64,000 nt of DNA, from contig CAVQMN010000004.1 of assembly GCA_963713625.1 (NCBI GenBank), forward strand, positions 248,001 through 312,000. Reading direction: 5' to 3'. Below are positions 32,383 to 40,535 of the stretch, piece by piece. A program made the translations under genes and the position numbers. Under the pieces are notes generated by a model. It worked only from the letters and a program-made list of their open reading frames with translations, was not told where the DNA came from and made no database searches. The stretch is from Bog-756 sp963713625 (GTDB lineage Bacteria; Actinomycetota; Acidimicrobiia; Acidimicrobiales; RAAP-2). The stretch's first letter is position 1, and each line of letters begins with the position of its first letter.

Positions 32383-35284
32383 TTCCTTGATTCGCACCCT
32401 CGGCGGCGACGCCCACCACCGGAGCGTTGAGGACCGTCCCACCCATCGAGCCGTCGAACCGGGCGTCACCGAAGCTGAACACGCCGCCGTCGGCGGCCAC
32501 CTCCCAGTAGCCCTCCCCGTCGGGCGTGGCCGTGATGCCCACCACCGGTCGGTTGAGGACCGTCCCGCCCATCGAGCCGTCGAACCGGGCGTCACCGAAG
32601 CTGAACACGCCGCCGTCGGCAGCCACCTCCCAGTAGCCCTCCCCGTCGGGCGTGGCCGTGATGCCCACCACCGGTCGGTTGAGGACCGTCCCGCCCATCG
32701 AGCCGTCGAACCGGGCGTCACCGAAGCTGAACACGCCGCCGTCGGCGGCCACCTCCCAGTAGCCCTTCCCGTCGGGTGTGGCCGTGATGCCCACCACCGG
32801 TCGGTTGAGGACCGTCCCGCCCATCGAGCCGTAGAACCGGGCGTCACCGAAGCTGAACACGCCGCCGTCGGCGGCCACCTCCCAGTAGCCCTTCCCGTCG
32901 GGTGTGGCCGTGATGCCCACCACCGGTCGGTTGAGGACCGTCCCGCCCATCGAGCCGTAGAACCGGGCGTCACCGAAGCTGAACACGCCGCCGTCGGCGG
33001 CCACCTCCCAGTAGCCCTTCCCGTCGGGTGTGGCCGTGATGCCCACCACCGGCTGGTTGAGGACCGTCCCGCCCATCGAGCCGTAGAACCGGGCGTCACC
33101 GAAGCTGAACACGCCGCCGTCGGCGGCGGCCAGGTCATAGCCCATAGCAGGGCTGCCGATGAGGACCAGTCCGCCATTCGTGCTGTCCGCTCCGACCGAA
33201 GCGCAGGCACTCGTCGAAGGGCAGCTGATACCAGCGAGCCCATTGACGCCGGAGGGAGTCGTCTGCGCCGACCAGGTCGCCCCTCCGTTGTCCGTCACCA
33301 GTACGGCGCCACCGCCCGGGCCGTAGCCCACGGCCTGGCACACGGTCGCCGACGGACAGGTGACATCGTCGAGTTCGGTCGTCCCCGAAGGAACGGGCTG
33401 GTTCGTCGAGGTCGCCCAACCGTTGGCGGTCCCGAGGACGACACCGACGTCGGCCCCGGTTGAGAAGTCGTAGTCAAAGCCGGTCGCCTCGCACACGGCC
33501 GGGGAGGCGCAGGCGATGCTGGTCGGAAACGGCAACCCTGACACTCGTGCCGACGTCCAGGAGTTTCCTCCGTCAGCGGTGCGAAGGACCACGGTGTACT
33601 TCCCGCTCACCCCCAAGGCATCGCACTCATCGACCGTGGAGCACGCAATGTCGTTCAGGCTGCCCGCCCCGGAATTGATGTTCTGAAACGCCCAGCTGCT
33701 CCCCCCGTCCGTCGTGCGGATCACCGCCGCGCCGGCGGTACTGTCACCGGCCGCCTCACAGGTCGTGGTCGAAGGGCAAGCTACCCCGTTGAGCGGAGGC
33801 ACCCCGACCGGTGCAGGTTGGCTCACCCATGTCGTACCCCCGTCGGTGGTGCGCAGGATGACTGGTTCAGGGGTTCGGCCCGTCTGGTAGCCCACGGCCT
33901 CGCAGACAGAGATCGAAGCACAGGAAACGGCCGTGAGGAGCGAGCCGAGGCCCAGGCCCGATGGAACGGTCTGGTCCATCCAGGTTCGCCCCCCATCACT
34001 GGTGCCGAACAAGGCGATGGTGGGTCCGTCGTTGCCGACAGCTTCGCAGACCGTGGCCGATGGGCACGAGATCCGAGAGAAGTCGACGCCCGAGGGCAGG
34101 GTCTGCAACCTCCACGTCGTCCCTCCATCCGTCGTACCGAGTGCAGCTGCAGCCCCGGATGCGTCAGGAGATCCCACCACCTCGCAGGCTGTGGCCGAGC
34201 CACAGGCGATGGCGTCGAGCACTCTCGTCACTGACGGCGCGGCCTGTCTGGTCCACGCACCGCCCGGCGTGACGCCGATGATCGTTGCCCGTTGAAAGCC
34301 CGACCCCACCGCCTCGCACGTACCGGTCGATGGACAGGTGATGCTGCCGAGATTGGATATCCCCGATGGCACCGCCTGGCTCGTCCACGTGGATCCGTCG
34401 GTCGTCCCGAGTGCGGTGCCAGAAAAGTCCACAGCCCGGCACGCGACGGGCGAGGTGCACGCGACGCCGGTGATCTCCCCACTGCTGGCCGCGGGAGGCA
34501 GGGTCATGGTGGTCCAGGTGGCCCCTCCGTCCCGGGTGTCGATGATCGCTCCCGACTGGCCTGCTCCCGCGGACCCACCCGCGTAGCACGTAGCGGTCGA
34601 CGGGCAGGAGGTCGATAACAGGTCCACCACGTCACTGCCCGCGGGCGCCTGCTCAGTCCTCCACCCCACGCCCCCATCGGTGGTGCCCAGGATGATGCCG
34701 TAGGGTTCGTCACTGGCGTTGTAGGCGGACCCGACGGCAGTGCAGTCACTGGTCGAGGAACACGCGACACCGTTGAGGCTGCCGGTCTTCGGAGGGACAG
34801 ACTGACGCGACCAGGAATTCCCGCCATTGGTCGTGCCCAGGATGATGCCGTACTGCAGGAAGCTCCTCGAATTGTTGTAGTCCCCAACGGCCTCACACAC
34901 GCGGGTCGAGGCACACGCGATGCCCGTCAGCTCCGACACGCCGGACGGGAGGGATTGGCTCGCCCAGGCGTTGCCTCCGTCCGTGCTCCGGAGGATGGTG
35001 GCGCCGGATCCGCCACCGCCGACGGCCTCGCAGACGGCGGCGGTGGGACAGGCGATCGCCTTGAGATCCTGCACAGGGGGTTCCTGAAGGCTTTTCGACC
35101 AGGAGAGCTCCGGCGTCCCCGTCGCGGCACCGGTCTGCGCACCCACCGCGGCACCGCTCCATCCCGCCGCGCCGACGACCGAACCCAACCCGAGCACCGC
35201 GCAGAGCGCCGCTCTCCAGAACCAGGCTGCCGTCGGCGCCGTGTTCAGCGCCGTGGGTTCGATTCGAAGCAAGGGGGTCCGCAT
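32375..35284 (-). CDS. Secreted BNR/YCF48-type beta-propeller with C-terminal 42-residue repeats
   Basis: A 969-residue exported protein. An N-terminal hydrophobic segment (FWRAALCAVLGLGSVVGAAGW) is followed by about 14 blades with the pattern TTDGGxxW...ACPSxxxCxAVG, which look like photosystem-assembly/BNR repeats with a paired-cysteine loop in each blade. From about residue 720 come six copies of the 42-residue unit 'GYWEVAADGGVFSFGDARF...GSMGGTVLN.PVVG'. ATG 35284 begins it; an open frame continues upstream but is antisense of the divergent gene. It probably binds surface polymers; function unknown. Confidence 0.88.
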   Translation of the reverse strand: MRTPLLRIEPTALNTAPTAAWFWRAALCAVLGLGSVVGAAGWSGAAVGAQTGAATGTPELSWSKSLQEPPVQDLKAIACPTAAVCEAVGGGGSGATILRSTDGGNAWASQSLPSGVSELTGIACASTRVCEAVGDYNNSRSFLQYGIILGTTNGGNSWSRQSVPPKTGSLNGVACSSTSDCTAVGSAYNASDEPYGIILGTTDGGVGWRTEQAPAGSDVVDLLSTSCPSTATCYAGGSAGAGQSGAIIDTRDGGATWTTMTLPPAASSGEITGVACTSPVACRAVDFSGTALGTTDGSTWTSQAVPSGISNLGSITCPSTGTCEAVGSGFQRATIIGVTPGGAWTRQAAPSVTRVLDAIACGSATACEVVGSPDASGAAAALGTTDGGTTWRLQTLPSGVDFSRISCPSATVCEAVGNDGPTIALFGTSDGGRTWMDQTVPSGLGLGSLLTAVSCASISVCEAVGYQTGRTPEPVILRTTDGGTTWVSQPAPVGVPPLNGVACPSTTTCEAAGDSTAGAAVIRTTDGGSSWAFQNINSGAGSLNDIACSTVDECDALGVSGKYTVVLRTADGGNSWTSARVSGLPFPTSIACASPAVCEATGFDYDFSTGADVGVVLGTANGWATSTNQPVPSGTTELDDVTCPSATVCQAVGYGPGGGAVLVTDNGGATWSAQTTPSGVNGLAGISCPSTSACASVGADSTNGGLVLIGSPAMGYDLAAADGGVFSFGDARFYGSMGGTVLNQPVVGITATPDGKGYWEVAADGGVFSFGDARFYGSMGGTVLNRPVVGITATPDGKGYWEVAADGGVFSFGDARFYGSMGGTVLNRPVVGITATPDGKGYWEVAADGGVFSFGDARFDGSMGGTVLNRPVVGITATPDGEGYWEVAADGGVFSFGDARFDGSMGGTVLNRPVVGITATPDGEGYWEVAADGGVFSFGDARFDGSMGGTVLNAPVVGVAAEGANQGNG
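32426..33130. repeat. 126-bp tandem repeat array encoding 42-residue units
   Basis: Five full copies and one partial, starting with GTTGAGGACCGTCCC at 32426, 32552, 32678, 32804, 32930 and 33056. Copies are nearly identical in DNA sequence, differing at only a few bases each, so the array expanded recently or is kept uniform by recombination. There are no unique spacers, which rules out a CRISPR. Confidence 0.95.
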
Positions 35285-35431
35285 CGGCGAAACGCTAGAC
35301 GCGGACCGGCGGAAAACGGGGTACCAGGTGCGAGCTGGACCCGTGTCTGCCGGGCCTCCGACTGATCCGCTATCTCCCGACTGCAACTGATTATGGTTCG
35401 CGGCGTTCACCTGACAACGAAAGAGGATCAC

Positions 35432-37597
35432 ATGGGAGTCGCTGCACCAGTGCCGACGACGAAGAAGCCGCGTGGCGCACGAAGCAGCATCCGCCCATGG
35501 ATAGCCGTCGCCCTGCCTCTGATGACGTTCGCGCCGGCGATCGCGGTCGTGGGGGCCGAGTCGGCCGCGGCTGTCGCCCTTCCCCCCACTGCGTATGTCA
35601 CCGGGGGAGGGGTGAGTGGGATCGTGATGCCGGTCGACCTCTCGACCAACCTGGTGTCGAGCTCCATCGGCGTGGAGAACTACCCGGCCGCCATCGCCGT
35701 GGCCCCGAACGGGAAGACCGCCTACGTCGACGACGGTGGGCCCAGTGGTGGAATCACCCCCATCGACACTGCCACCAATACGGCAGGACCGCTCATCCCG
35801 GTGGGGCTCAACCCCGGAGGCATTGCCATCACCCCGGACGGGAAGACCCTCTACGTCGGAGCCGGTGGGAACAGCGGCACGGTGACTCCCGTGAATCTCG
35901 TCACCGACCAGGCGGGGAGCCCGGTCGATGTGGGAAGCGACCCGAGTGCCATCGCCATCACCCCCAATGGGAAGACCGCCTACGTGACCTGCTACGGAAG
36001 CAGCACGGTGACCCCCATCGACCTCGCCACCAATACCGCCGGCACTCCCATCTCCCTCGGTACCCCGACCTATCCGGCTGCCTACCCCAATGCCGTCGCC
36101 ATCACCCCGGACGGGAAGACCGCTTACGTGGCCAACGGCATCGGTACGGTGACCCCTGTCGACATCGCCACCAACACCGCGGAGAGCCCGATCGTGTCGA
36201 CGCCGATCAACGCCGATCCCAATGCCATCGCCATCACCCCCGACGGCCAGGTCGCCTACGTGGCCAACGGAAACACGGGCACGGTGTCCCCCATCGACAT
36301 TGCCAACAATACGGAAGGAGCTCCGATCGGGGTCGGTTCGGCGCCTGACGCCATCGCCGTCACCCCCGACGGCCACACCGTCTACGTGGCCAACCACGGG
36401 GACAGCACACTGACCCCCATCCACGTCGCCACCAACACGGTGGGGACGGCCATCCCGGTGGCAACCAACAGCCAGCCCAACAGCATGGTCATCACCCCGG
36501 ACCAGGCGCCCACGGCCTCGTTCACCGACGTGCCGGGGACCGTCGGCTCGCCGACGATCTTCGATGCTTCGGCTTCCAGCGCGCCGGTCGGTACCATCGC
36601 CACGTACGCCTGGGACTTCGGTGATGGCACGAGGGCCACCACCTCCGCACCGACCATCAACCACGCGTACACGAGGGCGGGATCGGTCACCGCGAGCCTC
36701 ACGGTGACCGACTCGGCGGGGACGTCGACAACCCAGACGTTCACCGGCCAGACGGTCAGCAACAACGGGGGGCCGTCGGCCCACCTCTCCCGGACGTTCT
36801 CGGTTGCGGCCCTCCCCGCTCCTCCGGTGGCCTCCACCGGATACTGGCTGGCGGCCCGGGACGGCGGCGTCTTCGCCTTCGGCGCAGCCGCGTTCCACGG
36901 CTCCCACGGGGGTTCGCACCTGAACGCTCCGGTGGTGGGCATGGCCGCCACCCCCGACGGCCGCGGGTACTGGCTGGTGACCGCCGACGGTGGTGTCTTC
37001 GCCTACGGCAACGCCACGTTCTACGGCTCCCACGGGGGCTCACGCCTCAATGCTCCGGTGGTGGGCATGGCCGCCACCCCCGACGGCCGGGGGTACTGGC
37101 TGGTGGCCGCCGACGGTGGTGTCTTCGCCTACGGCAACGCCACGTTCTACGGCTCCCACGGGGGCTCTCACCTCAACGCTCCGGTGGTGGGCATGAGCGC
37201 CACCCCATCCAGCGGGGGCTACTGGCTGGTGGCCCGGGACGGTGGCGTCTTCGCCTTCGGCGCAGCCACGTTCTATGGCTCCCACGGGGGTTCGCACCTG
37301 AACGCTCCGGTGGTGGGCATGGCCGCCACCCCATCCAGCGGGGGCTACTGGCTGGTGGCCGCCGACGGTGGTGTCTTCTCCTACGGGGCTCCCTTCGAGG
37401 GCTCACACGGGGGATCGCACCTCGACCAACCCGTCGTGGGTATGGCCGCCGATCCGATGGGCGGCGGCTACTGGCTGGTGGCCGCCGACGGTGGTGTCTT
37501 CTCCTATGGAAGCGCCACGTTCCACGGTTCGATGGGAGGTGCTCGGCTGAACGAGCCGGTGGTGGGGATGGGGGCGACGAGGATTCAGCCCGCCTGA
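35432..37597 (+). CDS. Secreted YVTN beta-propeller with PKD domain and C-terminal 42-residue repeats
   Basis: A 721-residue exported protein. A Tat/Sec-like signal (SSIRPWIAVALPLMTFAPAI, then AESAAA) leads into YVTN-type blades with recurring AIAITPDGKTAYV and VTPIDLATNTA (about 45-360). A PKD domain follows (APTASFTDVPG to YAWDFGDGT to TVTDSAG). Last come six 'GYWLVAADGGVF.YG.A.FYGSHGGSHLNAPVVGMAATP' units to the end. RBS AAGAGG precedes ATG 35432. Divergent from the BNR-propeller gene with a 147-bp shared promoter region. Confidence 0.88.
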   Translation: MGVAAPVPTTKKPRGARSSIRPWIAVALPLMTFAPAIAVVGAESAAAVALPPTAYVTGGGVSGIVMPVDLSTNLVSSSIGVENYPAAIAVAPNGKTAYVDDGGPSGGITPIDTATNTAGPLIPVGLNPGGIAITPDGKTLYVGAGGNSGTVTPVNLVTDQAGSPVDVGSDPSAIAITPNGKTAYVTCYGSSTVTPIDLATNTAGTPISLGTPTYPAAYPNAVAITPDGKTAYVANGIGTVTPVDIATNTAESPIVSTPINADPNAIAITPDGQVAYVANGNTGTVSPIDIANNTEGAPIGVGSAPDAIAVTPDGHTVYVANHGDSTLTPIHVATNTVGTAIPVATNSQPNSMVITPDQAPTASFTDVPGTVGSPTIFDASASSAPVGTIATYAWDFGDGTRATTSAPTINHAYTRAGSVTASLTVTDSAGTSTTQTFTGQTVSNNGGPSAHLSRTFSVAALPAPPVASTGYWLAARDGGVFAFGAAAFHGSHGGSHLNAPVVGMAATPDGRGYWLVTADGGVFAYGNATFYGSHGGSRLNAPVVGMAATPDGRGYWLVAADGGVFAYGNATFYGSHGGSHLNAPVVGMSATPSSGGYWLVARDGGVFAFGAATFYGSHGGSHLNAPVVGMAATPSSGGYWLVAADGGVFSYGAPFEGSHGGSHLDQPVVGMAADPMGGGYWLVAADGGVFSYGSATFHGSMGGARLNEPVVGMGATRIQPA
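36839..37591. repeat. 42-residue C-terminal repeats in the YVTN protein gene
   Basis: Six 126-bp units (the fifth is 3 bp shorter, and the last is partial), each beginning with GGNTACTGGCTGG at 36839, 36965, 37091, 37217, 37343 and 37466. Compared with the divergent gene, the unit length and most key residues (GYW, DGG, F.FG/YG, GS.GG, LN.PVVG) are kept, but the DNA has diverged more. Confidence 0.9.
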
Positions 37598-37633
37598 CCG
37601 GCGTTCAGCCCCATTTTGAATGGGCCTGAATTC

Positions 37634-37678
37634 GTCAATTGCTGGTTGACAGATACGACTCGTCAATGTAGAGTTGAC
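37634..37678 (+). promoter_or_regulatory. Leaderless promoter with twin GTCAA-N7-TTGAC operators
   Basis: Inverted repeats GTCAA-N7-TTGAC occur at 37634-37650 and 37662-37678, centres 28 bp apart. The first ends in the -35 TTGACA (37646-37651); 17 bp later TAGAGT (37669-37674) serves as the -10 and lies in the second dyad. The ATG at 37681 is only 7 bp beyond, so the mRNA is probably leaderless. The encoded HTH protein is the likely self-repressor. Confidence 0.8.
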
Positions 37679-37680
37679 GG

Positions 37681-38373
37681 ATGACCCCATCCCCCACATT
37701 GCAGGCCTTGATCGACGGAGTCAAAGCCGATGCTCAGGGCGAGGAAGCCCTGGCCCAGCTCTCTCAGGCCTCAAAGACGGTCGGTGATCTCGAACAGGTC
37801 AGTGACGCCCTACTCGGCCATTTCGTCGACCAGTGCCGCCGGAGCGGGCATTCGTGGTCGGAGATCAGTACGGCGCTCGGCGTCAGCAAGCAAGCGGCTC
37901 ACAAGCGGTTCACGTTCGAAGTCCCGACGTTCGAGCGGTTCACGGAGCGAGCAAGGATGGCCCTCACTCAATCTGAAGTCGAAGCCCGTCATCTGGGTCA
38001 CGGATTCGTCGGGACCGAGCACATTCTGCTTGCCCTGTTCGAGGTCAGGGAAGGCGTGGCGTTTCGCACGCTGGCTCAGTCTGGCATCACCAAGTCCATG
38101 GTCGAAGAGCATGTCTTGGAGCTGATCAAGCGATCGACTCCTTCGGAAGGGGGGAAGCTGCCCTTCACCCCGAGGGCGAAGGCGGTACTCCGGGGGGCGG
38201 TGGAAGAGGCCCTGCAGCTGGGCCACAACTACATCGGAACCGAGCACCTCCTCCTCGGCTTGTTCGGTGACGAGGACTCGGTGGCGGCGAGGGTCCTCGG
38301 GGACCTCGGGGCCAGCGTTGACGTCATCCGGGACCAGACCCTCGAGCTGCTCGCAGGCTACGAAACGGATTGA
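37681..38373 (+). CDS. HTH protein fused to two Clp N-terminal domains
   Basis: A 230-residue protein. Residues 45-80 form a helix-turn-helix (DQCRRSGHSWSEISTALGVSKQAAHKRF). Two Clp_N repeats follow: MALTQSEVEARHLGHGFVGTEHILLALFEVREGVA (about 97-131) and VLRGAVEEALQLGHNYIGTEHLLLGLFGDEDSVA (about 166-200), which are the ClpA/ClpC N-domain substrate/adaptor modules, here without AAA+ domains. Such stand-alone proteins are known in Actinobacteria, but their function is unclear. It has no SD because its transcript is probably leaderless. Confidence 0.9.
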   Translation: MTPSPTLQALIDGVKADAQGEEALAQLSQASKTVGDLEQVSDALLGHFVDQCRRSGHSWSEISTALGVSKQAAHKRFTFEVPTFERFTERARMALTQSEVEARHLGHGFVGTEHILLALFEVREGVAFRTLAQSGITKSMVEEHVLELIKRSTPSEGGKLPFTPRAKAVLRGAVEEALQLGHNYIGTEHLLLGLFGDEDSVAARVLGDLGASVDVIRDQTLELLAGYETD

Positions 38374-38427
38374 CCCTGCCGACCCCCTCCGCCACGAGAT
38401 ATCCACCTGGCGGACGACGGGGCGCAA

Positions 38428-38997
38428 CTATGGCAAGAGACGCCACACATCCAGGACAAACGGCGGCTCGCGATGGGAAAGTGTTCGCTGGAGCCGGGCC
38501 GACGAATCGATGATCTCGTGTGCTTCATCGCCGGTCAGCGGATAGTTGGTCGCTCCCCGCCAGTGGACCCCGACCACAGTGGCAGCCGGACTGGCGGTAG
38601 CCACGAGACGGGCAACGATCTCACCCAGAGTGGGGCGATCGAAGTAGTAGGCGATCTCGCTCAGCACGATGAGGTCGAACGGTCCCGTCGGCCACTCCTC
38701 GGGAATCGCCCGAACCTCGAAGCGGACAGTTCCCTGGCTCCGACACCGCTCGCGGGCCCGGTGCAGAGCAGCGGGCACGATGTCCGTCGACAACAGCCGG
38801 TCGCACCGTCCGGCCAGGAGCGAACTCAAGACGCCGATCGAGCACCCCGGCTCAAAGGCCGATCGATACCGGGGATCCGGAAGGGTGGCCATCGTCAGGG
38901 CGTACTTTCTCCGCTCGTACCAACTCGACTCGAACTGCCACGGATCCGGATCCGACTTGTACATCTCGTCGAAGTAGGCGCGGTCCATCGACACCAT
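38428..38997 (-). CDS. NodS-like SAM-dependent methyltransferase
   Basis: A 189-residue class I methyltransferase. SAM motif I is AFEPGCSIGVLSSLLAGRC (about 47-65), the acidic loop is LLSTDIVPAALHRARERC, and FDLIVLSEIAYYFDRPTLGEIV corresponds to motif post I/III. The N-terminal 'YKSDPDPWQFESSWYERRKY' is typical of NodS-type enzymes that sit beside PIG-L deacetylases and glycosyltransferases. Here the PIG-L half is absent. It is separated from the dehydrogenase by 55 bases. Confidence 0.9.
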   Translation of the reverse strand: MVSMDRAYFDEMYKSDPDPWQFESSWYERRKYALTMATLPDPRYRSAFEPGCSIGVLSSLLAGRCDRLLSTDIVPAALHRARERCRSQGTVRFEVRAIPEEWPTGPFDLIVLSEIAYYFDRPTLGEIVARLVATASPAATVVGVHWRGATNYPLTGDEAHEIIDSSARLQRTLSHREPPFVLDVWRLLP

Positions 38998-39052
38998 GAC
39001 TATTTCCCTTCCGCCACGGCTCCGGCCGCAGCCGGCCGTGGGGGAACGGCGG

Positions 39053-40025
39053 TCAACTCCATCGCCGCCCTTCCAGGGTCAGGCGACCCAGGCTGACCGC
39101 GTCCGCTTCCCCGTGGTGCTGGGCCAGATAGACGTAGAGATCAGCAGCCCGCCGCGCCTGAGCGGCATCGTGGCAGAGCGGACGGGCGCCGCCGGCGGAG
39201 GCGGTGTGGCCGAGGATGGCCCTCGATGTGTCGTGGACGATTTGGCGCACGGCCATGGCCCGGGCCCGCGCCTGATCCTGCTTGTCGTCGGGATCGGTGT
39301 CGATGGCGACGGCCACGCTCCGGAGAGCGTCGCCCATGGCTTGCAGTCCGCTCACCGCCTTACCGATCTCCAAGAGTACGAGTTCACCCGGGTCGCGGTT
39401 GATGCTTCCGACGACCCCGGTCACCAGGCCGCGGGCTCCGCCGTACCAGCACGCGGCCACTCCGCAGGCACCGAACCAGAAGCCGGGCCGGGCGGTGTAG
39501 AAGCCGGGCGGTCCTACGACGTCGTCCTCGGACACCGTCGGCCCACCGAAGGTCAGCGTCTCGCTGTGCGAGTCGGCCATTCCGACCGCCGGCCACGAAT
39601 CCGGGATCGTGTCGACCACGGTATCGGCCACCGCAATGTCGAACAGCCGGTAGCCGTCGGGCGCCTCGGCTGTGACCAGGGCCCGGTCGAGGAGGCCACT
39701 TCCCGAGCAGAATGGCTTGCGACCCGCGAGCACCCAACCCCCCGCCACCGGCGTGGCGGTCACACCACCGCTCCCTGAACGTGCTGCCCACACTCCGTAG
39801 CTGGCCTGTGGATGGCGCGGACGACCCGACTCTTCGAGGATGGCCAGCGCATCGGCATGGCCCTCTCCCAGACGAGCCAGCGACAGATCCTCCTCGGCGA
39901 GCGAAGCGAGGATCTCAAATCGCTCCCAGGTGTCACCGCGTCCCGGAATCGGCAGCCGGTCAATTACCGGGGACGATCTCGACGAACCTCTCGGAGACCT
40001 TCGACCTCGAGCGTGCTTGAACCAT
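39053..40025 (-). pseudogene. Acyl-CoA dehydrogenase-like gene with N-terminal frameshift
   Basis: From about 39964 down to 39053 the frame reads IDRLPIPGRGDTWERFEILASLAEEDLSLARLGEGHADALAIL and on to GGWVLAGRKPFCSGSGLLDRALVTA, FTARPGFWFGACGVAACWYGGARG and so on, a divergent acyl-CoA dehydrogenase of about 303 residues. This frame has no ATG, GTG or TTG. An ATG at 40025 with AGAGAGG upstream reads MVQARSRSKVSERFVEIVPG and stops at TGA within AATTGA. Dropping one base there joins the two frames. So either a one-base frameshift (mutation or sequencing error) or an ATT start at 39964. Confidence 0.75.
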
Positions 40026-40075
40026 AACGTGAGCCTCTCTGCCGACCGAGGTGCTGCCCGAACCGGCTCCGGCGA

Positions 40076-40498
40076 CTATTTGCCGAGCGCCGTGAGGAGA
40101 TCTTGGACATGCTCCTGGGTCTGCTCGAGGAGGGGCCGGAGTGCCTCACCGACATCAGCCAGGCCCAACTCGTTGGCCTGGCTGAATCGCTCCCGATACC
40201 GTTCGAGTTGTTCCTGCTCGAGGTGGAGGTCGGCCTCGAGGGCGGCACGGGAATCTGTCGTTGCCGGAACCTCGCGGACCGCCGTGGTGGGCTCGCCACC
40301 GAGGAATGACACCTGGGCCGCGAGCACCCGGGCGTGGTTGAGCTCCTGGGAGAGATGTTTGGTCAGTTCTGCGATCGTGCTGACGAACTCGGGCCCGGTC
40401 ACGGTCGAGATATGCAGGTTGTACTGCACGATCGACTGGTACTCGCTACTGAGATCCTCGTTGAGGAGGGCAATGAATTTCTGCTGGTCCATGCTCAC
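40076..40498 (-). CDS. Ferritin-like di-iron protein
   Basis: A 140-residue four-helix protein. The di-iron-type pattern E...ExxH...E...ExxH is seen in DLSSEYQSIVQYN, LSQELNHARVLA, HLEQEQLERY and EQTQEHVQDL. It resembles bacterioferritin-like/DUF2202-type proteins. RBS AAAGGAACG lies before ATG 40498. It separates the dehydrogenase from the glycosyltransferase; a role in iron or peroxide handling is inference. Confidence 0.85.
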   Translation of the reverse strand: MSMDQQKFIALLNEDLSSEYQSIVQYNLHISTVTGPEFVSTIAELTKHLSQELNHARVLAAQVSFLGGEPTTAVREVPATTDSRAALEADLHLEQEQLERYRERFSQANELGLADVGEALRPLLEQTQEHVQDLLTALGK

Positions 40499-40535
40499 GT
40501 TCCTTTCGGGTGGACGGGTCTGTCTGGGAGAGTGC

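Noticed and set aside
32426..33130. Possible CRISPR array
   Set aside because: Units are 126 bp, contiguous and coding, with no unique spacers and no cas genes nearby.
32237..33463. Plus-strand 408-codon frame with a striking repeated HHRSVEDRPAHRAVEPG pattern
   Set aside because: The pattern is just the antisense of the 126-bp repeat array in the propeller gene. No promoter or RBS supports it.
35285..37033. Long minus-strand open frame that extends the BNR-propeller gene to 37033
   Set aside because: It is antisense to the YVTN-PKD gene, consists of low-complexity text and lacks a signal peptide at its start. The signal-like helix appears only after ATG 35284.
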